Below, piece after piece: positions 58,048 to 64,000 of a DNA stretch of 64,000 bases (position 1 is the first letter of the stretch; each line of letters begins with the position of its first letter). The translations under genes and the position numbers were made by a program. The DNA lies in contig NZ_CP072334.1 in NCBI RefSeq assembly GCF_018127805.1, positions 2,024,001 to 2,088,000 of the forward strand. Reading direction: 5' to 3'. Origin of the DNA: Prevotella sp. oral taxon 475 (GTDB lineage Bacteria; Bacteroidota; Bacteroidia; Bacteroidales; Bacteroidaceae). The notes beneath the pieces are model-generated. The model was given only the letters and a program-made list of their open reading frames with translations, made no database searches and was not told where the DNA came from.

Positions 58048-58641
58048 TTATTTCTTATTTTTAATAATTAAACCCATATAATCTGTTATATCTATATATA
58101 ATTTTATATCATTCTTATTTCTAATACATTTTTTAGAAAGTAGTATATAGGTATTCTCTTCTGTATGTACTTCATAATATCTATAGCCTAATATTGAACA
58201 GATTATATTGTAGTTGCTATTATTGTAACTAGTAATTGCGATAAGGCAACATTGTAGTACGATACAAAAAAATAAGATTCTAAAATCTGTTTTCTCCGCA
58301 AAAACCGTGAGCCATGGAATTACAGATGACAGAACTTGTTCTCCTCCACGGTGTGACATATTTGAATAGGAAATAGCGACAATAGACTTAGCCTCTTTAA
58401 AACGTCTACTTTTATATTTAAGATAGACAGAAACACCTATTATACAAGATAACATAAATAGTAGGCTACCATTGATAGCCCACCACTCAAAACTATTAGG
58501 ACAGATGTAGTCTGACCAAAATTTTCTCTACACATCATAGTAAATCTTACTATCTTTAACTATTCCCGTTAGTGCTAGTGAGAAGAATGTTGGTGCAGTT
58601 ACAGTCATTGTGAATAATACCTTTGAAATATCTTGCACCAT
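58048..58641 (-). pseudogene. kwaA: KwaA-like membrane protein interrupted by an in-frame TAG
   Basis: An ATG at 58641 opens a frame of 37 codons (MVQDISKVLFTMTVTAPTFF...) that ends in a TAG at 58528-58530. The same frame then runs with no further stop for 159 codons to 58048, through WWAINGSLLFML, RGGEQVLSSVIPWLTVF, RILFFCIVLQCCLIAI and GYRYYEV. Read through the TAG, it makes a protein of about 196 residues with four hydrophobic segments, the size and layout of KwaA, the inner-membrane partner of KwaB. An internal ATG at 58455 would give only 135 residues and lose the first helix. It may be a recent inactivating mutation, a sequencing error, or readthrough. Confidence 0.65.
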
Positions 58642-58859
58642 ACCTTCATTCTTCTTTTATCATTTACTACTTACAACTTACGAAAGATGTTTACATGTCC
58701 ATGTCTTTAACTAGAACATAAAATAATAAGATTCTTGTTTTCTATGATTCTAAAAAATCAATCGTTTTATTTAAATTCTATAAATCTTTAAATTCTTTTA
58801 TTAAGAACTCTTTATCTTTATAGGATAGAATAAGAGTCACCATTCTCTATCAAACAAAG

Positions 58860-58915
58860 AACGCTCATCATTCTATGTACAAAGATAATCATTTACTTTG
58901 AATAACAAGCGTTTT
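58860..58915. repeat. Palindromic flank repeat, copy 2
   Basis: AACGCTCATCATTC then, after a middle with CAAAGATAATCATTTAC, GAATAACAAGCGTT: the 57071 element with about eight changes; the last 20 bp are identical. It lies just past the relaxase stop, on the upstream side of the Kiwa-like pair. 58642-58859 is AT-rich and non-coding, presumably the cargo promoter region. Confidence 0.85.
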
Positions 58916-58981
58916 TGATGAAGATTTCTCTCTTTTGCTTTGTCTTCGTTTTTTGGAAAAGACAGGAATAACGAAAAGTGA

Positions 58982-60061
58982 TTACAATCCTCTCCCTCTT
59001 TTCTTCTTTTTCTTGGCTTGGTTTCTGAGTCTGTGCTGCCATGCTGTCTCGGCATAATCATCACCGTGTGTCTGTGGGTTGATTAACCCGCCTGCTCCAG
59101 AAATGATCTCTTCGGCTGCATTTATGGCAGTACTTGCCACATTGCCAACGGCTTGTGCAATAGATGAACTTTCATTTGTGTTGGCAGGTGACGTATAGGA
59201 ACGGCTGGGAGGAACAAGTTGATAACCTGTATCGGATTGAACTTTATTCTTTGTAGTCTTGTCTGCTATTGTGTGAGCTTTTGTTATCGTCTTCTTTGTT
59301 TCGGCTTTGTTGGCTATCTCAAAGTTCTTTTGCAAAGAGTGGTATCCGAACTCCCTGCCGATTTCGGAAGCCTTGAAACATTGCCCGTTGTAGGAGAACT
59401 TCAAGCCATAGACCTTGCCCTGCTTATTTTTCAAACGTTCAATGGTTACACCACTCTTGCTAAGGCTATAGAGGAACATGGAATACCCTGCGATGCCTGG
59501 GTCTTTGTACCTATCAAGTAAGGTATAGCATATCTTCTGCACCTGCTGCTTTGTTTGTTCTCTTGTCGGATTGGCTTTTGCCTTTTGGTGTGTCCTTTCC
59601 GCCTTTACTTCCTTTGCGATGGTCAAGCCATACTTGCGGCTGAGTTCCTCTGCAACCCTTGCTGCTCGGTTACTCACAAAGGTGGTGTCATACACTTCTC
59701 CGTACAGGTTGATACGATTGGCAATAATATGGATATGCATATTATCGGTATCCTTGTGTGTTACTGCCACCCATTGATGGTTGGCAAGTTCCATGCGTAT
59801 TGCAAAGTTTGACGCAAGGTTACGGACAGACGCAAGACTCAATCTTTTCTCATCTTGTGGTGCTATGCCGATTTCGATACGCAGGAACTTGTTTCTGCAA
59901 CGTGTGTTGTAATCGCTGACCATCTTCATTTCCTCGTAAATCTCCTTTGGCGTAGTGCCGCAGAGATTGTGAAAGAGAAGCGCTTTATCGAGTTTCCCCT
60001 CTCTGAAAATATATTCCAGTGCATTGCTGCCGTGCGCGATTGCCTTACATTTTCCTATCAT
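58982..60061 (-). CDS. Relaxase/mobilization nuclease
   Basis: A 359-residue HUH-type relaxase that nicks oriT and leads strand transfer. The N-terminal domain shows GSNALEYIFREGK, a candidate tyrosine (Y18), and the metal-binding histidines in MHIHIIANRINLYGEVYD. A basic C-terminus with PTREQTKQQVQ follows and ends KKKKRGRGL. It fits the relaxases of Bacteroidota mobilizable elements. It overlaps the MobC gene by 17 bp, so the two are co-translated. Confidence 0.9.
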   Translation of the reverse strand: MIGKCKAIAHGSNALEYIFREGKLDKALLFHNLCGTTPKEIYEEMKMVSDYNTRCRNKFLRIEIGIAPQDEKRLSLASVRNLASNFAIRMELANHQWVAVTHKDTDNMHIHIIANRINLYGEVYDTTFVSNRAARVAEELSRKYGLTIAKEVKAERTHQKAKANPTREQTKQQVQKICYTLLDRYKDPGIAGYSMFLYSLSKSGVTIERLKNKQGKVYGLKFSYNGQCFKASEIGREFGYHSLQKNFEIANKAETKKTITKAHTIADKTTKNKVQSDTGYQLVPPSRSYTSPANTNESSSIAQAVGNVASTAINAAEEIISGAGGLINPQTHGDDYAETAWQHRLRNQAKKKKKRGRGL

Positions 60062-60476
60062 TCTCCATCAGATTTAAGAGTTTAATTGCCCTTCCCTCAA
60101 TACGGTATTTGGGATTAAAGAAACGTTTAAAAGCTTCCCTTGCCAGATAGGAAAGACTTTGAGTAATCAGTACCCACGCATCATCCTTTACCTTGATAAG
60201 GTTGGAAACATGTGTAAAGAAGTAGGCTGTTCGTCTCAACACCTCTATGGTTTCCTTTTCATTGTCCGTCATCTTAGGAACAGAAATAACTTCTCCATTA
60301 AGAAGCATCTCGCGACAGTAATCAGAGAACTTCCGCCCTGTGCTTTCTGCCTTTGATTTAATTCGTTGCTTTTCCTCTAAGGTACATCTTACCTTGATGA
60401 ACTCAGTCTTGTTCATCAGCTGTTCTTTCTTCTCCTGCTGCTGCCATCGGGCAGTCTTGCTATTGTATCTGTTCAT
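60045..60476 (-). CDS. MobC-family relaxosome accessory protein
   Basis: A 143-residue basic protein: KTEFIKVRCTLEEKQRIKSKAESTGRKFSDYCREMLLNGEV is the ribbon-helix-helix DNA-binding head typical of MobC/MbeC proteins, followed by LIKVKDDAWVLITQSLSYLAREAF. It binds oriT and helps the relaxase. An alternative start is the Met at residue 21 (MNKTEF). Just upstream lies the oriT-like region. Confidence 0.85.
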   Translation of the reverse strand: MNRYNSKTARWQQQEKKEQLMNKTEFIKVRCTLEEKQRIKSKAESTGRKFSDYCREMLLNGEVISVPKMTDNEKETIEVLRRTAYFFTHVSNLIKVKDDAWVLITQSLSYLAREAFKRFFNPKYRIEGRAIKLLNLMENDRKM

Positions 60477-60544
60477 ATAAAAGTCCTCTTTTCGTTATTG
60501 CTTAATTCCTGATGGCTGACCGATGAGAACGGAGTGATTACGGT

Positions 60545-60695
60545 CTAACCTCCCCGACAGTCTGACAAGGGGAGCAAGCGCAGTTTGTGGGTACAAACTG
60601 ACATCTTGCAATGTCAGTGATAAGACCATTTACGCACGAGGCGTTTTGCCGTTGAAACGCGAATGCTGTGCATTCTGTGTTTAACAGCGTTCGCG
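60545..60695. other. Probable oriT (cluster of inverted repeats)
   Basis: Four hairpins in 150 bp: CTCCCC...GGGGAG (60550-60574); a perfect CAGTTTGT-GGGT-ACAAACTG (60581-60600); TGACAT-CTTGCA-ATGTCA (60599-60616); and CGCGAATGCTGT...ACAGCGTTCGCG (from about 60658). They sit upstream of mobC, where origins of transfer lie in such elements. The nic site cannot be placed by eye. Confidence 0.6.
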
Positions 60696-60732
60696 ATGTT
60701 CTCATCGTTCAGATGTCTGCTTAGCAAAAATA

Positions 60733-60784
60733 TGACGTCATTTCTGGTCAAATAAGACGTCATATTTATAAGAAAATGACGTCA
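60733..60784. promoter_or_regulatory. Three TGACGTCA-type palindromes, 22 bp apart
   Basis: TGACGTCA at 60733, AGACGTCA at 60755 and TGACGTCA at 60777, each in an AT-rich frame (AT-TGACGTCA-TATTT). Exact 22-bp phasing puts the sites on one face of the helix, as for a repressor or relaxosome protein. The region lies between DUF3408 and mobC. Confidence 0.7.
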
Positions 60785-60859
60785 TATTTTAATGCAATTG
60801 TAGGATTAGAGCATGAAATAATTCTTTTGAAATTCCTTCCACGTCCCTTTTTCTGCGGT

Positions 60860-61348
60860 TTATAGCTTTCTCCATTTCTCTATGTCCTCACCGTACTCCT
60901 CCAGATGGAGGCGCACGATGTTCTCCACGAAACTTGAGAGGTTGCTGCCCCTGTCACCCAACCTGCGGACGACGAAGTCGGCACGCTCCTGCGTAGCCCT
61001 GCTCAGATAAACCGCCTTTCGGTCGTTCAATTTGGTCGGAACAAGGAACGCCTGTTTGTAGGCTTCGAGCGTTCCCCGTCTCATCTTGGCACTGATACGC
61101 CGTTGAACGGTTGCATTCTCTGTGTGCAGTGTAGGTTCGGATGGCTCGGAAGCTATTACTTCTCGGCAATCTATTTCCTTTGATGGAGATTTTGCCTGTG
61201 GTTGTTCTTCCGCCTCATCTTCTGTATCTCCCAAGTAGTATGTAAGACTTTTCCTTTCTGTTCTTTCATTACTTTCCTGTCTGTTCATGTTGAACGCTTC
61301 TTTTATGGATTGGTCTATCTCCTCTCTGCTTGCTTTCATCTTTTTCAT
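60860..61348 (-). CDS. DUF3408 domain protein
   Basis: About 162 residues: acidic Q/S-rich linker, then KMRRGTLEAYKQAFLVPTKLNDRKAVYLSRATQERADFVVRRLGDRGSNLSSFVENIVRLHLEEY. This C-terminal helix pattern is DUF3408, found in Bacteroidota conjugative and mobilizable elements and probably a ribbon-helix-helix DNA-binding domain. The frame opens at 61444, but the ATG at 61348 lies 4 bp past the primase stop and is the likely start. Confidence 0.78.
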   Translation of the reverse strand: MKKMKASREEIDQSIKEAFNMNRQESNERTERKSLTYYLGDTEDEAEEQPQAKSPSKEIDCREVIASEPSEPTLHTENATVQRRISAKMRRGTLEAYKQAFLVPTKLNDRKAVYLSRATQERADFVVRRLGDRGSNLSSFVENIVRLHLEEYGEDIEKWRKL

Positions 61349-61352
61349 TGCT

Positions 61353-62339
61353 CTATCGTATTTTAAGTTTGACTTGTTTGGGTTTATTGCTTGTTTTGGG
61401 TGTTTTCTCCAACTTTTTCTGTTGCTCACGAACACAGCTGACATGATACTCGTTGAGGTCTTTGAGGTCTTTGTAATATCGGGATATATCTTCTACCTTA
61501 AAACCTGCCTTTATCAGCTCCTGTGTTGCTCTCCGCCCTGCGTCGTCGTTATCAAGGAAAGTACGGATAGAAGATACTTGATGGTTGTTCAGGTAGCGGA
61601 TACTTCTTCCTATGTTGCTCACAGAGTTCATCACAAGGCAGCAGTTATTCACTTCTTCTTTCATTGAAAGGAAAGAGAGAAAGTCCATAAATCCCTCGAA
61701 CAGACAGACGGGCTGCGCTTTGTCCTCAAATATCGGAGTGATGTCCTTTGGGGCAATCGTTCCTTTGAACGTCTTGTCGTCCCGAAGTTCATAGCCGCCG
61801 GAGAGGTTGGCAAAGCCGATGGCTTCGTATCTTCTTCCTCTTACCTCATAGCTGATGGATTTGAGAAAGGGCAATGCTTTTTCCAAGTTGATGCAGCGCA
61901 CCTTTGTAAGATACTCCTGTAAATGTGACGGTAAGATGTCTGATACATCTATCAGTCTCCTCGCCCCGTTTGCCATTTCCTCTTTTGGTAGTCTGATACT
62001 ACCATTGCTGCTGTATGCCTTCTCTTTTGAGAGTACGACATTGTTGCACGCTGTATCAAAGGAAGTGGTCTGCCCCAAACGACAGATGGCTTCCGAGAGC
62101 GTGCAGTTCTCCAATCGCATACAGAGGTCGATGATGCTTCCGCCCCTGCCTTCGGCATAGTCTATCCAAAGGTTCTTCTCTGTGTCCACCTTGAAACTCG
62201 GATGTGTTTCATCCCTGAGCGGTGAGCGGTACAGCGCATAGGTCGGTGTTCTGCGTACAGGCTTGTTGCCTTTCCTTTCGAGATACGCCACAATGGGGTA
62301 TCGCTTGATGAATGATAAATCTTCTTCTTTCATTGTCAT
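61353..62339 (-). CDS. TOPRIM primase-like protein of the mobile element
   Basis: A 328-residue protein. The N-terminus (residues about 10-75) follows the CHC2 primase layout (YRSPLRDETHPSFKVDTEKNLWIDYAEGRGGSIIDLCM) but has lost the zinc cysteines. Residues about 205-290 form a TOPRIM domain (PVCLFEGFMDFLSFL with Glu-Gly; RTFLDNDDAGRRATQ with the D-x-D-like acidic pair). It resembles mobilization primases that prime the transferred strand. Located between the VirE-type ATPase and DUF3408. Confidence 0.82.
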   Translation of the reverse strand: MTMKEEDLSFIKRYPIVAYLERKGNKPVRRTPTYALYRSPLRDETHPSFKVDTEKNLWIDYAEGRGGSIIDLCMRLENCTLSEAICRLGQTTSFDTACNNVVLSKEKAYSSNGSIRLPKEEMANGARRLIDVSDILPSHLQEYLTKVRCINLEKALPFLKSISYEVRGRRYEAIGFANLSGGYELRDDKTFKGTIAPKDITPIFEDKAQPVCLFEGFMDFLSFLSMKEEVNNCCLVMNSVSNIGRSIRYLNNHQVSSIRTFLDNDDAGRRATQELIKAGFKVEDISRYYKDLKDLNEYHVSCVREQQKKLEKTPKTSNKPKQVKLKIR

Positions 62340-62541
62340 AAACTTTAAATGGTTGGATAATTCTTATTTGAATAATAATGGTTGGTTTGAATGATATTTG
62401 AATGCCGTTTGAATGAAATTCTCTTTTCCTAAGTTTTTCCCCTCCAAACTTTTTCATCTTTCTTCTTACTACATACTATTTTAATATAAATGATTGATAA
62501 TCAGCAATAGTTAGTGGTATGTGGAGATACTACACATTCTA

Positions 62542-63921
62542 CTACATCTGGCTACTACAAGTTTGAATGAGTGGACATGGCAAGATTTTTCTAATCTTGT
62601 AGACATAGATGGGGCTGCCTCCGTTTCTTCGTTTACTCACCTTTATATATCCTGCTTTCTTCAAGGCTTCGCCCATACGCTTGGCAACAAGTAGCTGGTG
62701 GGTATAAACACCCAAATAAGTGAGTATCTCCGTAGTGGTCATTAACGAATAGTTTTCATCTTCCGCTGGTTTCTCGAAGCAACGCAACAATAGCTCCATT
62801 TCTGCAGTCTGTACTTGAAAGTCCTCACTCTCCCTGTATAGTTCGGCTATCTCTTCATCATCAAACCAATAGCGAAAACCTGACTTTAACAGGGCTTTGG
62901 CTTCAGCATAGACATTGTCCATTGAAATACGCTTGGCTTTCTCTATGTCTATGGAAAGAACTTCAAAGGGAAGAAACCGTCTGCTGCCTGTCGGGTCGGT
63001 AAGAAAGTCATTGCCGTTCACTGATGCCACAAAGCTCGCCAAGTGGGGATGTTCCTCCACATATTTGTCATAGGGCATGCGATATTTAATCATCGGACAG
63101 GTGATGAGGTTTTTCAGTTCGTTTTCGTCCCGTTTGTTGAGGGCTTTGAGCTGGTCGTCAATGTTTACGATAAGGTTCTGCCCGATATAGGTAAGTGTGT
63201 CCTTCTCCTGCGGATATATCTTGCCCGTGTAACTGTAACCATGTAGGGCAGGTGGACAGAGCAGGTCTAGGAACGTGGTCTTGAACTTGCCCTGTTCGCC
63301 TGTCAGCACGAGGCAGGTGTGGTTACGGCACTCGCGGTCGTCCATTGCATTGGCAACCACTGCCACAAGCCATTTGGTGAGATACGGCAGCCATTTTTGG
63401 GAGTTACGGACAACCACGCAGCTTGCCAAATCGGGAATAGCTTTCAATAAAAAGGAAGGAGGCACAACACTACTGCTGTAACTACCACCACAGCTACTAT
63501 CATCGCCTATATCTATCAGTGGCAATCCTTTGAAATACTCCTGTATGGGATTGATGCGCGGAGAAAAACTGCTCTCGATGATGGAATACAGGTTCTCGGA
63601 GGAAGTCGATATGCCTTCATCGCAATCGAGTTCCCTACGGAGCGTGTTGATTTCATAACGACCAACCTTTGCAAAATGACTACAACTCCTATTACGGTAT
63701 TCGGTTCTTCCCAATACCGTGTTGTATCTGAACTCATAATGCATGGAGAGATAGGCTTCTATCTCTGCATTCTTGGACGAGCTACCCCTGCGATTGTGAT
63801 TTCGCCTGTCGTTTATATTGCCTGCATCTGCTTCTCTTTTCATTATTTCCTTGAATTGGTTTCCAAGAGTGAAGTTAGGGTGAGAATGCGTAACTTCCAA
63901 GCATTCAGAGGCTTCTTGCAT
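62542..63921 (-). CDS. VirE/VapE-type P-loop ATPase with DUF3874-like C-terminus
   Basis: A 459-residue protein. A helical N-terminal domain (NAEIEAYLSMHYEFRYNTVLGRTEYR) precedes the ATPase: Walker A LTGEQGKFKTTFLDLL, Walker B-like NLIVNIDDQ, and sensor region FVASVNGNDFLTDPTGSRRFLPFEV. The C-terminus (TTTEILTYLGVYTHQLLVAKRMGEALKKAGYIKV) is a winged helix. This is the helicase-like replication protein of Bacteroidota mobile elements, usually next to a primase. A non-coding gap of 200 bp separates it from the primase gene. Confidence 0.85.
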   Translation of the reverse strand: MQEASECLEVTHSHPNFTLGNQFKEIMKREADAGNINDRRNHNRRGSSSKNAEIEAYLSMHYEFRYNTVLGRTEYRNRSCSHFAKVGRYEINTLRRELDCDEGISTSSENLYSIIESSFSPRINPIQEYFKGLPLIDIGDDSSCGGSYSSSVVPPSFLLKAIPDLASCVVVRNSQKWLPYLTKWLVAVVANAMDDRECRNHTCLVLTGEQGKFKTTFLDLLCPPALHGYSYTGKIYPQEKDTLTYIGQNLIVNIDDQLKALNKRDENELKNLITCPMIKYRMPYDKYVEEHPHLASFVASVNGNDFLTDPTGSRRFLPFEVLSIDIEKAKRISMDNVYAEAKALLKSGFRYWFDDEEIAELYRESEDFQVQTAEMELLLRCFEKPAEDENYSLMTTTEILTYLGVYTHQLLVAKRMGEALKKAGYIKVSKRRNGGSPIYVYKIRKILPCPLIQTCSSQM

Positions 63922-64000
63922 AATGTTGCGTCAGTCTGCTGCTAAATTCTTAGGGAAGCAAGTCAAAAAGAAGAGCATTTATTGCCTCATTAAGCAAAAA

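Larger units (their letters stand above)
56951..64000. mobile_element. Integrative mobilizable element, left part
   Basis: From about 56951 to the window end all supported genes are on the minus strand and form the mobilization set of Bacteroidota mobilizable elements: VirE/VapE-type ATPase, TOPRIM primase-like protein, DUF3408, non-coding oriT-like region, MobC and relaxase, then Kiwa-like cargo at the end. The cargo is clearly more AT-rich than the chromosome. No transfer-pore genes are seen, so it should need a helper element. Integrase and excisionase presumably lie past 64000. The left border is inferred from the break in the 22-bp array; the core att sequence cannot be fixed without the right end. 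Confidence 0.8.

Noticed and set aside
63950..64000. Tail of a further gene at the right edge (16 codons before a TAA)
   Set aside because: A 48-nt open stretch on the minus strand is too short to support a gene; it may be the end of the next element gene.

Overview
The window is chromosomal DNA from a Bacteroidota bacterium, most likely Prevotella or a close relative. Evidence: promoters carry a -7 box of the form TAnnTTTG, usually followed by C or CAA, and lack an E. coli-type -10. Shine-Dalgarno sites are weak. There are lipoproteins with acidic residues after the lipid-bearing cysteine, BspA-like leucine-rich-repeat proteins with a type IX-secretion-like tail, DUF4834, DUF1599 and OstA-like proteins, a two-subunit glycine dehydrogenase, and Bacteroidota gene orders (purH-mreBCD-pbp2-rodA; DUF1599-DoxX-tpiA-SPOR-folE).

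Layout. 1-8.2 kb: the tail of a DUF5715 gene, two cell-surface lipoprotein loci (one possibly a diversity-generating retroelement target), a POT peptide transporter, an outer-membrane barrel and a LysM/periplasmic-binding protein. 8.5-18.3 kb: typA, a BtuB-like TonB receptor, a YhcG-type nuclease, psd-pssA-DUF4834, rmuC and a purH reduced to its IMP cyclohydrolase domain. 18.5-24.3 kb: the rod-shape operon mreB-mreC-mreD-PBP2-rodA. 24.8-31.6 kb: a small lipoprotein, guaB, two periplasmic parvulins and an OstA/LptA-like protein, which fits outer-membrane biogenesis. 31.9-32.9 kb: a DUF6261 gene. 33.5-40.4 kb (minus strand): a glycine cleavage operon, lplA-gcvT-gcvH-gcvPA-gcvPB-lpd, which carries its own lipoate ligase and E3 enzyme. 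41-44.2 kb: ribBA and an LptF/G permease. 44.9-48.1 kb: two tandem LRR paralogues. 48.3-56.4 kb: a small conserved gene, rplS, xth, a DUF4840-like lipoprotein and the DUF1599 to folE operon, in which the DoxX gene is fused in frame to tpiA. 56.5 kb: tRNA-Met. From about 56.95 kb to the window end: an integrative mobilizable element. It holds a two-gene Kiwa-like (KwaA/KwaB) anti-phage cargo, relaxase, MobC, a probable oriT, DUF3408, a TOPRIM primase-like protein and a VirE/VapE-type ATPase. Integrase and excisionase are not seen and presumably lie past position 64000.

The most unusual content lies between genes. A 22-bp tandem repeat with core TCTTAGCTTTTGC occurs at seven intergenic loci with phase kept exactly. 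A different, very degenerate 22-bp array fills the gcvH-gcvPA gap. Two arrays have a 41-bp period, and a degenerate 8-bp repeat (GAGTTRAY) occurs at three loci. The mobile element appears to begin inside one of the 22-bp arrays. The Kiwa-like kwaA is interrupted by a single in-frame amber codon, and the pair is flanked by two copies of a palindromic element of about 56 bp.

All family calls come from reading motifs by eye. No database search was possible.
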